Below are positions 26,032 through 36,238 of a stretch of 64,000 nt of DNA, piece after piece. Each line of letters opens with the position of its first letter. The stretch's first letter is position 1. The stretch is from Aliiruegeria lutimaris (GTDB lineage Bacteria > Pseudomonadota > Alphaproteobacteria > Rhodobacterales > Rhodobacteraceae), in NCBI RefSeq assembly GCF_900099935.1, contig NZ_FNEK01000017.1, positions 29,392-93,391 of the forward strand, written 5' to 3'. The position numbers and the translations under genes were made by a program. The notes beneath the pieces were generated by a model. That model was given only the letters and a program-made list of their open reading frames with translations. It was not told the origin of the DNA and made no database searches.

Positions 26032-27945
26032 ATGTTCGGGATCGACGATGAAGACAGACCGCTGATCCTGACGGGCCTGACGCTTGCGGGCATGCTTCTG
26101 GCCGCCATCACGCATTTTCTCTTGCCCTCCGGCCTCGCATGGGGGCCGGTCGCCGAAACCCTCGCGCTCCTTCTCGTCTATGCCGCCGGCGGCGTGCCAG
26201 CCGGGATGCGGGCGCTGGAGGCGCTCTGGCGCGAGCACGAGCTGGATATCGACCTGCTGATGGTCGTCGCCGCGCTGGCCGCGGCGGCCGTGGGGGCCGC
26301 CTTCGAGGGTGCCGTGCTGCTTGCGCTCTTCAGCCTCTCGACCACGCTGGAGGAACGCGCCATGGGCCGCGCCCGCCGCGCCATCGAGTCCCTGATGGAG
26401 CTGCGGCCCGACACCGCCCTGCGCCGGACCGACGCCGGCACCGAGGAGGTTCCGCTGGAGGCGCTCGTTCCCGGCGACGTGGTCATCCTGCGCCCTGGCG
26501 CGCGCGTGCCGGTCGATGGCGCGGTCCTCGAGGGCGAAGGCGAGATCGATGAATCCAGCATCACCGGGGAATCGGTGCCCGTCCTGAAAGCCCCCGGCAC
26601 GCAGGTATTCGAGGCCACGGTGAACCTGAACGGCGTTCTTGCCGTGCGAGTGGACAGGCCGCTTGCGGAAAGCACCGTGGCGCGCATGATCGCCCTCGTC
26701 ACCGAGGCACAGGCTGCCCGCGCGCCCTCCGAGCAGTTCTCCGACTGGTTCGGCCAGCGTTACACGATCGCGGTGCTTGCAGGCTCGGCGCTCGCCTTTC
26801 TGGTCTTCCTGCTGATCGGCAACGACTGGAACGACGCGCTCTATCGCGCCGCAACGCTGCTGGTGGCGGCCAGCCCCTGCGCCATCGTCATCTCGGTTCC
26901 CGCCGCGATCCTCTCCGCGCTCTCGGCCTCGGCCCGTGGCGGCGTGCTCTTCAAGGGCGGCGTCGCGCTTGAAACCCTCGCCTCGGTCTCCACCTTCGCC
27001 TTCGACAAGACCGGCACCCTGACCACTGGCCGGCAGGAGCTGAGCGGCATCCATTGCACCGGCGACGAAACCGAGTTCCTCGCTCGCCTCGCCGGGCTGG
27101 AGGCCCATTCCGAACACCCAGTCGCCGACGCGGTTCGTCGCGCCGCCAGCGAGCGGCAGGTCGCCCCCTTCGAAATCCGCGAAGCCCGCGCGGTACCCGG
27201 CGAGGGCATCGTCGGCCTCGATCACCAAGGCGTCGTCTGGGCCGGCAACGAGCGCCTCGCCAACCGCATGGCCAGGCACAGCGCACCGATGGACTGCCCG
27301 GCCTTTCTCGCCGCGCTGCACGACACACCGATGACACTGATCCTGATGGGGCGCGGTGCGCGCATCGACGGTGTGGCAATGGTCGCGGACGAGCCGCGCG
27401 CCACCACCCGCCCCGGGCTGGATGCGCTGCGCGCGCGCGGTGTCGGCCACCTCGCCATGGTGACCGGGGACCGCCGCGCCGTGGCCGACCGCGTCGGCGC
27501 CGAACTCGGTTTCTCGCCTGATGCCATCCACGCCGACCTGCGGCCCGAGGACAAGGTGGAGATCGTCGCCGGATTGACGGAGAAGACTCGCGTAGCCTTT
27601 GTCGGCGATGGCGTGAACGATGCCGCCGCCCTTGCCCGCGCCGATGTCGGAATCGCGATGGGAGTTGCGGGCTCCGAGGTTGCCCTGCAGGCCGCGGATG
27701 TCGCCCTGCTGTCGGACGACCTGCGGCGCCTGGCGGCTGCGCACAAGTTGGCGCAGCGCGCCGCTCGCATCATCCGCCAGAACCTCATCTTCGCGACCGG
27801 CGCCATGATTACCCTGGTCACGGCTGGGCTGTTTTTCCACCTCCCCCTGCCCGTGGCCGTCGTCGGCCACGAGGGCGGCACTGTTCTCGTCGTTCTCAAC
27901 GGGTTGCGCCTGCTGGCAGACCCGATTCGCCAGGCCGAGAACTAG
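26032..27945 (+). CDS. P1B-4-type heavy-metal-translocating ATPase
   Basis: The 637-residue pump has no N-terminal metal-binding domain. It has LTGESVPVL-type and DKTGTLT motifs (SITGESVPVLK; D325), an SPC metal site in the sixth helix (S281-C283) and HEGGT in the last helices (H613). SPC with HEGGT defines the P1B-4 group (Co2+, sometimes Zn2+, Fe2+ or Ni2+). The substrate is thus a divalent transition metal; which one is not visible. AAGG lies before the ATG. Only 143 bases separate it from ppsA, with no convincing FNR-type box. Confidence 0.92.
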   Translation: MFGIDDEDRPLILTGLTLAGMLLAAITHFLLPSGLAWGPVAETLALLLVYAAGGVPAGMRALEALWREHELDIDLLMVVAALAAAAVGAAFEGAVLLALFSLSTTLEERAMGRARRAIESLMELRPDTALRRTDAGTEEVPLEALVPGDVVILRPGARVPVDGAVLEGEGEIDESSITGESVPVLKAPGTQVFEATVNLNGVLAVRVDRPLAESTVARMIALVTEAQAARAPSEQFSDWFGQRYTIAVLAGSALAFLVFLLIGNDWNDALYRAATLLVAASPCAIVISVPAAILSALSASARGGVLFKGGVALETLASVSTFAFDKTGTLTTGRQELSGIHCTGDETEFLARLAGLEAHSEHPVADAVRRAASERQVAPFEIREARAVPGEGIVGLDHQGVVWAGNERLANRMARHSAPMDCPAFLAALHDTPMTLILMGRGARIDGVAMVADEPRATTRPGLDALRARGVGHLAMVTGDRRAVADRVGAELGFSPDAIHADLRPEDKVEIVAGLTEKTRVAFVGDGVNDAAALARADVGIAMGVAGSEVALQAADVALLSDDLRRLAAAHKLAQRAARIIRQNLIFATGAMITLVTAGLFFHLPLPVAVVGHEGGTVLVVLNGLRLLADPIRQAEN

Positions 27946-27979
27946 GCCTTGAATGGCCACGTTGCACGTGCGGACAATC

Positions 27980-28101
27980 CTGCGGATCGTGCCTCCGGCG
28001 GAGGTATTTGAAGAAAGATTAAACGATTACCGCTTCTATCATCTTTCCCAAAATATCCTGGGGGGAGCGCTCGCAAGAGCGCGGGGGGCAAAGCCCCCTG
28101 A
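27980..28101. repeat. Intergenic hairpin repeat, copy D (two facing half-units)
   Basis: A left half (GTGCCTCCGGCGGAGGTATT, then TGAAGAAAGATT) faces a right half (CATCTTTCCCAAAATATCCT). The right half ends in GCGCTCGCAAGAGCGC and GGGGGCAAAGCCCCC hairpins. It lies between the converging metal ATPase and SDR genes, as copy C does between another convergent pair. Confidence 0.85.
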
Positions 28102-28132
28102 TGCCCTCTGCAGCAGTCTGTAGATCGCGTTG

Positions 28133-28924
28133 CTATTCGTCGCGTGACGGCGTTGCCGCGGACCCGGCCAGAAGGCCGCCATCAATATTGAACTCGGCAC
28201 CCGTCATATAGGCCGCGCTGTCGCCGGCCAGCATCAGCGCAAGCGCCGCCACCTCTTCCACCGTTCCGAACCGCCGCAGGGGCGTGTCGGCCACGAGCGC
28301 GGCCATGCGGCTTTCCCGGTCCGGGCCATCGCCCAGCATCGGCTCCCACATTGGCGTCAAAATCGCGGCCGGATGGATCGAGTTGCAGCGAATGGCGAGC
28401 CCCTGCTCCGCGCAATAGAGGGCCACCGTCTTGGTGTGATTGCGAATAGCCGCCTTGGAGGAGGCATAGGCCGCGGCGCCGGGAATGCCGACCATGCCCG
28501 AACGCGAAGAGATATTTATGATCGAGCCCGCTCCGGCCTCCCGCATCGCGGCAATCGCGTAGCGGCAGCCCAGAAACGTGCCGTCCAGGTTGACCCTGTG
28601 CACCGCACGCCAATCCTCGAGGCTGGCATGTTCCGGATCCTGCGGCGCGGCGTTTTCCTCAAACCCGGTAACACCGGCATTGTTCACCAGCACATCGATG
28701 CGGGGCCAGGCGGCTTTCAGCGCGTCCCAATCGGCCTCGCTGGAGACATCCAGACGTCGGGAACTCCCACCGATCTCAAGGGCGACCTGCTCGGCTGCGT
28801 TTTCATCCTTGTCGGTCACCAAGACCTGCGCGCCAGCATCGGCAAAAGCGCGGGCGATGGCTGCGCCGATCCCCCGCCCTGCCCCGGTCACGACGCAGAT
28901 CTTGCCGGATAGCTCCGAACTCAT
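28133..28924 (-). CDS. Short-chain dehydrogenase/reductase (SDR)
   Basis: The 263-residue NAD(P)-dependent oxidoreductase has the classical SDR layout: TGAGRGIG near the N-terminus, an acidic residue after beta-2 (VTDKDENA) that favours NAD, NNAG, the catalytic Ser (IINISSRSG) and YASSK with the active Tyr and Lys. The ending [12 protein letters not shown] is usual for the family. TTGGAG seven bases before the ATG at 28924 fixes the start; a TTG four codons upstream is less likely. The substrate is unknown. It is 40 bases upstream of the RND pump end, on the same strand. Confidence 0.9.
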   Translation of the reverse strand: MSSELSGKICVVTGAGRGIGAAIARAFADAGAQVLVTDKDENAAEQVALEIGGSSRRLDVSSEADWDALKAAWPRIDVLVNNAGVTGFEENAAPQDPEHASLEDWRAVHRVNLDGTFLGCRYAIAAMREAGAGSIINISSRSGMVGIPGAAAYASSKAAIRNHTKTVALYCAEQGLAIRCNSIHPAAILTPMWEPMLGDGPDRESRMAALVADTPLRRFGTVEEVAALALMLAGDSAAYMTGAEFNIDGGLLAGSAATPSRDE

Positions 28925-28963
28925 GCAATGCTCCAAGCTGTTAGTTTTGGGCGAAGCCCGCGC

Positions 28964-31900
28964 TCAGTCCGGCGCGGACTCGACCGCAATTGGTTCCGTT
29001 TCGGGTTTGGGCTTGCCGCCCAACAGGCGCTTCACCGTCTCGCGGGTGTTTTGCAGCACGACGTAAAGCACCGGCACCAGGATCACGCCGAGCACCGTGG
29101 CCGCCAGCATGCCGCCGAACACGGCGGTGCCAATGGCCTTTTGGCTGGCAGCCCCCGCGCCGGAAGCCGTCAGCAGAGGCACCACGCCGAGCAGGAAGCT
29201 GAGCGCCGTCATCATCACCGCCCGGAAACGCTGATGCGCGGCCTCGACCGCGGCCTCGCGCACCGAAAGCCCCGCGGCCCTTCGCTCCATGGCAAATTCG
29301 ACGATCAGGATCGCGTTCTTCGCCCCGAGCCCCACCAACATGATCATCCCGATCTGGGTGTAGAGGTTGATGTCGGTGCCCGCCACGACCACGGCCAGCA
29401 CCGCCCCGAACAGCGCCACCGTGACCGAGAGCAGGATCGCCACCGGCATGGTCCAGCTCTCGTATTGCGCCACGAGGAAGAGATAGCCGAACAGGATCGC
29501 CATCATCAGGATCACCTGCACCATGCCAGCCGAGTCGAGCTGCTGCTGCGCGGTTCCGGTCCATTCATAGGCATAGCCCGGCGGCAGGCTCTCGGCGGCG
29601 ACCTCTTCCAGCACGGTGATCGCATCGCCCGTCGACAGGCCGGCAGCCGGCACGGCGGTGATCGTGGCGGAGCGGAACATGTTGTAGCGGTTGAGCAGCA
29701 CCGGACCGAGTACGTTCTCGACATCGACCAGCGTGCCAAGCGGCACCATGGCGCCCGTCGTCGAGCGCACATGAAGGTCCGAAATATCCTCGACCTGACG
29801 GCGGTAATCGCCATCGGCCTGGATCATCACCCGGTAGACCCGTCCGAACAGGTTGAAGTCGTTCACGTAATAGGAGCCGAGATAGGCCTGCAAGGTCTGG
29901 AAGACCTCGGACACCGTCACATCCAGCGTCTTGGCCTTCTCCCGGTCTAGATCGACGAAGACCTGCGGAACATTGGCCCGGAAGGTCGTGTAGGCCTGTG
30001 CCAGTTCGGGGCGCTGGTTGGCGGCATAGACCATGCCGCCGAGCGCGGCGGAGAGGTCCTGTGCCGAGCCGCCGCCGGTCTGTTGCACCTTCATTTCCAC
30101 GCCGGACGAGATTCCAAGACCCGAGATCGGCGGCGGGTTGAAGGCGAGGACCGAGGCCGCGATCTCCTGGTTCGAGATTCCGTATATCTGGGCAAGGATT
30201 CCGTCCGCCCTCAGTTCGGGCGTCTGGCGCTCCTCCCAGGGTTCGAGGTTGACGATGATCATCGCGCCATTGGAACCCGAGCCGTTGAGCAGACTGAAAC
30301 CGTTCACCAGCACGGTTCCCGAAACACCGGGGATCTCCCGGATCAGGCCGTCGATACGCTCGGTCACCCCCTGCGTGCGTTCCAGCGAAGCCGCATCGGG
30401 CAATTGCACATCGACGAAGAGCGAACCGTTATCCTCGATCGGGATGAAGCCCTTGGGCGTGGTCGCAAAGATCGAACCCATGACCATGACCACTGCCACA
30501 ATGGCGACGATGCTGAGCAGCGCCACGCGCACGAAGCGCTTGACGACTGCGGTATAACCGTTGCGCACCCCACTGATCGACCGCTCGAACACCGCCAGCA
30601 GGCCCTTGGCCTCGCCCCTGCGCGGCTTGAGCACGATGGCGCAAAGCGCGGGCGAAAGGGTCAGCGCGTTGATCGAGGAGATGACCACGGCGGTCGAGAT
30701 GGTGACCGCGAATTGCGAATAGAGTTGTCCGGTGATGCCCGGCATGAACGTCACCGGCACGAAGACCGCCAGCAGCACCAGCGTCGTCGCGATGACCGGG
30801 CCGGTGATCTGGCCCATGGCCTTGGCGGTGGCCTCGGCGGCCGGCAGCCCCTCCTCCGCGATCAGGCGCTCCACGTTCTCGACCACGACGATGGCGTCAT
30901 CCACCACGATACCGATAGCAAGCACCAGCGCGAAGAGCGACACGGTGTTGAGCGACATGTCGAAGGCAAGCAGGAAGGCGAATGTGCCGATCAGCGAGAC
31001 CGGGATCGCCACCATGGGGATAATCGTCGCCCGCCAGCTTCCGAGGAAGATGAACACGACCGACATCACCAGTGCGAAGGTCAGGATCAGGGTCGAGACC
31101 ACGTCGTTGAGCGAAGCCTCGACGAAATCGGTCGAGTTGTAGGGCACTTCGTATTCAACATCGTCGGGGAATACGCGGCTCAGCCGCTCCAGCTCGCTCA
31201 GCACCTTTTGCGAGACCGCCAGCGCGTTCTCTCCCGGCGCCTGGTAAACGGCCAGCACGGTCGCCGGCTGGCCGCTATAGCGCCCCGAGGCGTTGTAATA
31301 GTTGGCGCCCAGCTCGACCCGCGCGACATCCTTCACCCGGACGATGGCGCCCGAAGCGCCGGTGCGCACGACGATATTCTCGAACTCCTCGACCGATGCC
31401 AGACGGCCCTTGGAGGTGATCGTGTATTGGAATTGCTGCCCTTCCGGCACCGGCGGTGAGCCGATCTGGCCGGCCGAGACCTCCAGGTTCTGCTCGCGGA
31501 TCGCGCTGATCAGGTCGCCCGGCGTCACGCCGAGGCTGGCCATCCGGTTCGGGTCCATCCACATCCGCATCGCATAGGCGAAATCGGTCAGAACATTGGC
31601 CTCACCGACACCCTGGATCCGCGACAGCGCGTCCTTGATGTTGATCGAGGCATAGTTGGACAGGAACACTTCGTCATAAGTGCCATTGGGCGACACGAGC
31701 GTCGCCACCAGCAGCATGTTGGTGGAGCTTTTCCGGGTCACGACACCGCGCGCGGTCACCTCTGTGGGAAGCTGGGCGGTGGCCTGCGCCACCCGGTTCT
31801 GCACGTTGACCGAGGCGATATCCGGGTTGGTCCCGACCTCGAAGGTAACCGCCAGAGAGTAGGAGCCGGTGGCCGAGCTGTCCGACGACATGTAGAGCAT

Positions 31901-32125
31901 GTCGTCCACCCCGTTCACCTGCGCCTCGATGGGCGCGGCCACGGTGTTTTCGACCGTCTCGGCCGTCGCGCCGGTATAGGTTGCCGACACGCGCACCACG
32001 GGGGGCGTGATATTGGGAAACTGTTCGACCGGCAGCACCGCATAGGCGATCAGGCCCATGATGGTCAGGACAGTCGAAATCACGATGGCCGTCTTCGGAC
32101 GGCGAATGAATACCGTGGAGATCAT
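28964..32125 (-). CDS. HAE1-type RND efflux pump, inner-membrane permease
   Basis: The 1053-residue protein is a full-length hydrophobe/amphiphile RND antiporter, using the proton gradient to export drugs or solvents. The TM1 start (MISTVFIRRPKTAIVISTVL), the TM4 charge motif GIVVDDAIVVVENVERLI with two aspartates for proton relay, and RFRAVMMTALSFLLGVVPL all fit the AcrB/MexB/BepE type. It would pair with the adaptor just upstream, four bases away, and with a TolC-like channel encoded elsewhere. The substrate is not readable. Confidence 0.95.
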   Translation of the reverse strand: MISTVFIRRPKTAIVISTVLTIMGLIAYAVLPVEQFPNITPPVVRVSATYTGATAETVENTVAAPIEAQVNGVDDMLYMSSDSSATGSYSLAVTFEVGTNPDIASVNVQNRVAQATAQLPTEVTARGVVTRKSSTNMLLVATLVSPNGTYDEVFLSNYASINIKDALSRIQGVGEANVLTDFAYAMRMWMDPNRMASLGVTPGDLISAIREQNLEVSAGQIGSPPVPEGQQFQYTITSKGRLASVEEFENIVVRTGASGAIVRVKDVARVELGANYYNASGRYSGQPATVLAVYQAPGENALAVSQKVLSELERLSRVFPDDVEYEVPYNSTDFVEASLNDVVSTLILTFALVMSVVFIFLGSWRATIIPMVAIPVSLIGTFAFLLAFDMSLNTVSLFALVLAIGIVVDDAIVVVENVERLIAEEGLPAAEATAKAMGQITGPVIATTLVLLAVFVPVTFMPGITGQLYSQFAVTISTAVVISSINALTLSPALCAIVLKPRRGEAKGLLAVFERSISGVRNGYTAVVKRFVRVALLSIVAIVAVVMVMGSIFATTPKGFIPIEDNGSLFVDVQLPDAASLERTQGVTERIDGLIREIPGVSGTVLVNGFSLLNGSGSNGAMIIVNLEPWEERQTPELRADGILAQIYGISNQEIAASVLAFNPPPISGLGISSGVEMKVQQTGGGSAQDLSAALGGMVYAANQRPELAQAYTTFRANVPQVFVDLDREKAKTLDVTVSEVFQTLQAYLGSYYVNDFNLFGRVYRVMIQADGDYRRQVEDISDLHVRSTTGAMVPLGTLVDVENVLGPVLLNRYNMFRSATITAVPAAGLSTGDAITVLEEVAAESLPPGYAYEWTGTAQQQLDSAGMVQVILMMAILFGYLFLVAQYESWTMPVAILLSVTVALFGAVLAVVVAGTDINLYTQIGMIMLVGLGAKNAILIVEFAMERRAAGLSVREAAVEAAHQRFRAVMMTALSFLLGVVPLLTASGAGAASQKAIGTAVFGGMLAATVLGVILVPVLYVVLQNTRETVKRLLGGKPKPETEPIAVESAPD

Positions 32126-32129
32126 CGGC

Positions 32130-33284
32130 TCAGTTTCCCGATTGCCCGGAGGTTTGTTCCGACGGCACGCCCGCTGTGACCGCCTCGACCTTTGCGCCGG
32201 CGCGGACCCGCTGCAGCCCCTCGACGATCACCATTTCGCCTTCGCGGGCGCCGTCCTGGACAACCATCGCGGTACCGACCTGGCGTCCGAGCGTCACGTA
32301 GCGCTGTTCGACCCGCTGGTCCGGGGTCACGATCAGCACGAAATCGCCGCGCTGGTCGCGCTGCAGCGCGGCCTGCGGCACGAGGATCTTTGTTTCCGGC
32401 TTCAGCGCCTGGATCGAGACATCGACAAAGGAGCCATCGACAATCAGGCCGCGCTCGTTCGGGAACTCGGCCCGGAGCGCGATGGTGCCCGTGGCCGGGT
32501 CGATCCGGTTGTCAACGAGCACGATCTTGCCCGGCTCCTCCAGCCACGTGCCGTTGGGAAGGGTCACGAAGACATCCGGCGTCTTGTTCGAGTCCTTCAG
32601 TTCGTGCACCTCGGCCTGAATCTGTTCCAGCACGTCCAGAAGCTGCTTTTCGGTCAGGGAAAAGGAAACCTGCATCGGCCGCTCGCGCACCAGCGTCACC
32701 AGCGGCTGCGTTGTCGGCCCGACCAGGTCGCCCACGGAGGTGCTGACCACGCCGATACGGCCTGCGAAGGGCGCGCTGATGCTGGTGTAGCTCAGGTCAA
32801 GTTCGGCCGAGCGGATTGCGGCCTCGGCGGCCTGGACCGCTGCTTCCGCGACCTTCTCGTTGGCCCGCGCGACATCTTCCTCGCTCTGCGGTGAGGCGTT
32901 GCGCCGGACCAGTTCGCTCTTGCGCGCAAGCTCGATGCCCGCCAGCTCGAGATTGGCCTGCGCACGCGCCAGATCGGCCTGCCGGGCTTGCAAGGTCGCC
33001 TCGTAGCCGTCCGGCTCGATCTGGAACAGGGCTTCGCCCTGCTCTACCGGCGCGCCGTCGGCCACCATCACATCCTTCAGATACCCGCTGACCCGGGCCA
33101 CGATATCAACTTTGTCCATGGCCTGACCAAGACCGATGAACTTCGCCTCGTCGATCAGGTCCTCGGTGTAGACCGCGGAAACTGCAACTTTGACGGCAGT
33201 CTCTTCCGACTGCGCCCAGGCGGCACCGGTCAGCATGAAAGCGGTCAGGAATCCGGTCATAAAGCGATGTTTTTTCAGCAGCAT
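32130..33284 (-). CDS. HAE1-type RND efflux pump, periplasmic adaptor
   Basis: The 384-residue adaptor has a Sec signal peptide (MTGFLTAFMLTGAAWAQ), a lipoyl half (RVSGYLKDVMVADGAPVEQG, then LFQIEP), a helical hairpin rich in alanine (about 95-160), and a second lipoyl half (LSYTSISAPFAGRIGVVS). There is no lipoprotein cysteine. It links the permease to an outer-membrane channel. AGGGA lies about ten bases before the ATG. No regulator gene is adjacent; the 730 bases upstream hold no clear gene. Confidence 0.93.
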   Translation of the reverse strand: MLLKKHRFMTGFLTAFMLTGAAWAQSEETAVKVAVSAVYTEDLIDEAKFIGLGQAMDKVDIVARVSGYLKDVMVADGAPVEQGEALFQIEPDGYEATLQARQADLARAQANLELAGIELARKSELVRRNASPQSEEDVARANEKVAEAAVQAAEAAIRSAELDLSYTSISAPFAGRIGVVSTSVGDLVGPTTQPLVTLVRERPMQVSFSLTEKQLLDVLEQIQAEVHELKDSNKTPDVFVTLPNGTWLEEPGKIVLVDNRIDPATGTIALRAEFPNERGLIVDGSFVDVSIQALKPETKILVPQAALQRDQRGDFVLIVTPDQRVEQRYVTLGRQVGTAMVVQDGAREGEMVIVEGLQRVRAGAKVEAVTAGVPSEQTSGQSGN

Positions 33285-34017
33285 CGAAACAATTTCCCTG
33301 CATGTACAAATGAGGCCGTTTTCAGACCCTTACTTCTTTCATAGCCATTTCCGCACAGGGAACAACGGAAGATATCCGCGTTGACGAAGGGTTCCAAAGG
33401 CCGAACGAAATCGTCGCAGTTCGAAAGACGCAAACGCGATAGGCCATCTGGGCAAGCGGTCGCCGTGCGCACAGCAAGGAGGCAGAGAGCGAAGCGCGTT
33501 TCCTGTTTATCGTGCGATTTCGTGCTTTTCCGCGACGAAAACGCCTGCGCGAGGCCGCCAACGCGCACAGCATCGCACGCATTAACCTGAACGAAACGGG
33601 AACGGCCGCACGGTCGGCTGAAATGCCCCCGATACAGCTCCGAGTCGCAGACATGCGTACCCTTTTTTGCTCTCCGTTCTTCCAGCTAATCCTGCTGTTG
33701 CGCCATGTTTGGCTGCGCATGCTCACCGGCCTCGTCGTCGGTCATGCCCCCAAACAGGTTCGGTCGAGGATCTGCGCGCTCCCACTTCTGGATCAAGCCC
33801 TTCTTGTCGGGGCCAGCATGCTCGGGCTGGCGCTGGCCAGCATGCTCTTTGCCGAAGCAGGACCAGGAGGCCCAGCGGCAATGTGGATCGCCCTCTACCT
33901 GGTTTGCCGCTGAACGGACTCACACAAGATCAGGATTTGCGTGCGCGTTATATTTTTTTACGTGGTGGCAAAGCCGACTGACCCTCAAAGGCGATCCAGT
34001 GTCTTTCCCGAAACGCC
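33285..34017. other. 733-base region with no firm gene; one weak small-membrane-protein candidate
   Basis: This interval separates the RND adaptor start from the rlmE end, both on the minus strand, and should contain the pump promoter. The best candidate gene is a plus-strand frame at 33653-33913 (86 residues) with a hydrophobic segment (LLVGASMLGLALASMLF) and high GC3, but it has no ribosome site. Frames on the minus strand are arginine/serine-rich and look noncoding. The part near 33930-33990 is AT-richer. No hairpin repeat or regulator binding site was recognised. Confidence 0.35.
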
Positions 34018-34737
34018 TCAGGCATCTTCCTCCGTCTCGCCGCGAAAGCCAGTGGCAACCACGAATTTCTCCGATGAATCCGCCCGGCTTGCGGGTGGTT
34101 TCACATTCACCACCTTGGTGAAACGTTGCTTCAGAAGCTTCTGGAGATCGCCCTCCGCCCCTCCTGCCAGAACCTTGGCAACGAAGGTCCCCCCGGGCGC
34201 AAGAACATCGAATGCCAGGTCGGCCGCCGCCTCGCACAGCGCCATGATCCGTATATGGTCCGTCTGCTTGTGGCCCGAGGAGGACGCGGCCATGTCGGAC
34301 ATGACAACATCCGCCTGCCCGCCAAGCCATGCCTTCACCTTGTCATCCGCACCTTCTTCAAGAAAATCGAGCACGTGCAATTCGGCCCCGGCAATCGCTT
34401 CCACTTCCTGCAGGTCGACCCCAAGCACGGTGCCAATCGCCTTGCCAGATTTCTCGCCAAGCGCATTGACGCGCTTGACCGCGACCTGGCACCAGCCGCC
34501 CGGCGCACAGCCGAGATCCACCACCCGCGCCCCGGGCACAAGGAAGCGAAACTTGTCGTCCAGTTCCAGGATCTTGAAGGCCGCACGCCCGCGATACCCC
34601 TCACGCCTGGCCTGCACCACGTAGGGATCGTTCAATTGCCGCTCCAGCCAAAGGGTGGAACTGAGCTTTCGGCCGCGGGCCGTCTTCACCTTCACGCGCA
34701 GATCACGTTGGCCGCGCCCGCTTGTCTTTTTTGCCAT
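34018..34737 (-). CDS. rlmE: 23S rRNA (uridine-2'-O)-methyltransferase RlmE
   Basis: RlmE (FtsJ/RrmJ) methylates U2552 in the ribosomal A-loop. The 239-residue product has the SAM site [15 protein letters not shown], the KDKE-type catalytic residues (Lys in [13 protein letters not shown], Asp in VVMSDMAA, and Lys in [11 protein letters not shown]), and an extra basic N-terminus of about 25 residues. [18 protein letters not shown] was chosen as the start since the frame upstream runs into hairpin repeat E. It is followed upstream by a Ppx/GppA gene in the same direction. Confidence 0.95.
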   Translation of the reverse strand: MAKKTSGRGQRDLRVKVKTARGRKLSSTLWLERQLNDPYVVQARREGYRGRAAFKILELDDKFRFLVPGARVVDLGCAPGGWCQVAVKRVNALGEKSGKAIGTVLGVDLQEVEAIAGAELHVLDFLEEGADDKVKAWLGGQADVVMSDMAASSSGHKQTDHIRIMALCEAAADLAFDVLAPGGTFVAKVLAGGAEGDLQKLLKQRFTKVVNVKPPASRADSSEKFVVATGFRGETEEDA

Positions 34738-34771
34738 GCCTCGCCTCTTGCGTCTTCGGCACCAGATTTCA

Positions 34772-34869
34772 TGCCTCCGGCGGGGATATTTTCGGAAAGA
34801 GGAAGGTTGCAAGCCCCCTCTTCTTCTGACGACAAATATCCTCGCCGAAGGCAGCCGCCAAGGGCGGCT
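34772..34869. repeat. Intergenic hairpin repeat, copy E
   Basis: GCCTCCGGCGGGGATATTTT, then CGGAAAGAGGAAGG, faces a shorter half TTCTTCTGACGACAAATATC, then CTCGCCGAAGGCAGCCGCC. It fills the space between the stop of the Ppx/GppA gene and the start of rlmE, so here it sits inside a same-strand pair and could end or trim the upstream transcript. Confidence 0.75.
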
Positions 34870-35982
34870 TCAGAAAGGCCCGTCTTCAAGCACCCCGTCC
34901 GAGGACATCTGCGCGTAGAGCAGCCCCTCGCGCAGGCCACGGTCGGCCACAGACAGCCTGTCCGTCGGCCAGACGCGCATCAGTGCCTGCAGGATTGCCG
35001 AGCCGGACATGATCAAAGACTGACGGTCCTTGCCAATCCGCGGATCGGCCCGTCGCCCGGCCTCCCCCAGTTCAAGGTAGCCACGGATAACCGCGTCGAT
35101 CTGGTCGGAACTCATGCGCAAGCCGTCCACCTTGGTCCGGTCATAGCGCCTGAGCCCGAGATGGCTCGCGGCCACGGTCGTGACCGTTCCAGAGGTGCCG
35201 ATGATCTGGAACCCTTCCCGCGCCTGTTCATGCGCATAAGGTGAGAATTCCGCCAGTTGTTCCTCGAAATACCAGCTCATCAGCGCGAAGCGGCCAGAAT
35301 CGTCCTCGACATCCGAGAACTGGTCCTTGAGCGTCGCCACGCCGAGCGGCACCGAGATCCAGTCGACGACGCGGGCGCGCGGGAACAAATCCTCGCTATA
35401 ATCGAACCCCTTGTGCAGCCGCATGATCGAGCGCGGACGCTCTGCCGCCGGTACCCGGCTCAGGTCGATCCAGACCAGCTCGGTCGAGCCGCCACCGATA
35501 TCGACCACCAGAAGCTGCTCCGTTCGAACGGAGACCAGCGGCGCACAGGACACCACCGCGAGACGGGCCTCTTCCTCAGGTTCGATGATATCGAGCCGCA
35601 GCCCCGTCTCCCGGCGCACGAAGCGGATGAAATCACGCGCATTGCGCGCCCGCCGGCACGCCTCGGTGGCCACGAGCTTCATGCGCTGGACGCGGTGTTT
35701 CTGGAATTTGGATTTGCAGATCTTCAGCGCCTGGACCGTGCGGGCCATGGACGAACGAGAAAGCCGCCCGCTCGCTTCTAGCCCGGCGCCGAGCTGCACC
35801 GATTTGGAGAAAGAGTCCACGACGTGGAACTGGGACCCTTTCGGCTGTGCCACGAGCATGCGGCACGAGTTTGTGCCCAGATCCAGAGCCGCGTATGTGG
35901 CTACCGGATCGAGCGTATTGGGCGCGGTGGTTACAACCGGTTTCGGGAACGCGCCCGCGCCTGCGGGACGCTTGGGCGCCAT
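34870..35982 (-). CDS. Ppx/GppA-family phosphatase
   Basis: The 370-residue protein belongs to the exopolyphosphatase/pppGpp phosphatase family of the actin-like ATPase fold: YAALDLGTNSCRMLVAQP is the first phosphate loop and LLVVDIGGGSTELVWI the second. The family hydrolyses polyphosphate or pppGpp; which one is not decidable from sequence. It lacks the C-terminal HD domain of long Ppx enzymes. An N-terminal extension of about 28 residues precedes the domain. The rlmE neighbour is conserved in alphaproteobacteria, from memory. Confidence 0.92.
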   Translation of the reverse strand: MAPKRPAGAGAFPKPVVTTAPNTLDPVATYAALDLGTNSCRMLVAQPKGSQFHVVDSFSKSVQLGAGLEASGRLSRSSMARTVQALKICKSKFQKHRVQRMKLVATEACRRARNARDFIRFVRRETGLRLDIIEPEEEARLAVVSCAPLVSVRTEQLLVVDIGGGSTELVWIDLSRVPAAERPRSIMRLHKGFDYSEDLFPRARVVDWISVPLGVATLKDQFSDVEDDSGRFALMSWYFEEQLAEFSPYAHEQAREGFQIIGTSGTVTTVAASHLGLRRYDRTKVDGLRMSSDQIDAVIRGYLELGEAGRRADPRIGKDRQSLIMSGSAILQALMRVWPTDRLSVADRGLREGLLYAQMSSDGVLEDGPF

Positions 35983-36238
35983 CTTACGCCCTCCATTTCA
36001 AGTTGATTTCACCGTAGCCTCGACACCCGGGCCGCGCAAGGGAACAGATTCACGCCCCTCATATTGAACATGAAAATTTCGACGGTTCCGCGCACTGGAT
36101 CATTGCGCCCGACAACCGTTACCTTGTGCGCCAGCAGGTCCAGAGGTCGCAGCCGCGCCCTCCCATGTCGATATTCGCCCCTTTCGTACGCGGCCTGCAG
36201 CGTAAAGGGGAAGTAACAGTTGCGAGGAAACTGGTTTC

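Noticed and set aside
25666..27960. A 764-codon minus-strand frame opposite the P1B-4 ATPase
   Set aside because: The plus strand shows all P-type ATPase motifs; the minus product is a typical shadow rich in Gly, His and Arg.
33653..33913. An 86-codon plus-strand frame with a hydrophobic segment
   Set aside because: GC3 is plausible, but there is no ribosome site, no recognisable family and no conserved neighbour; it is described only within the gene-poor interval.
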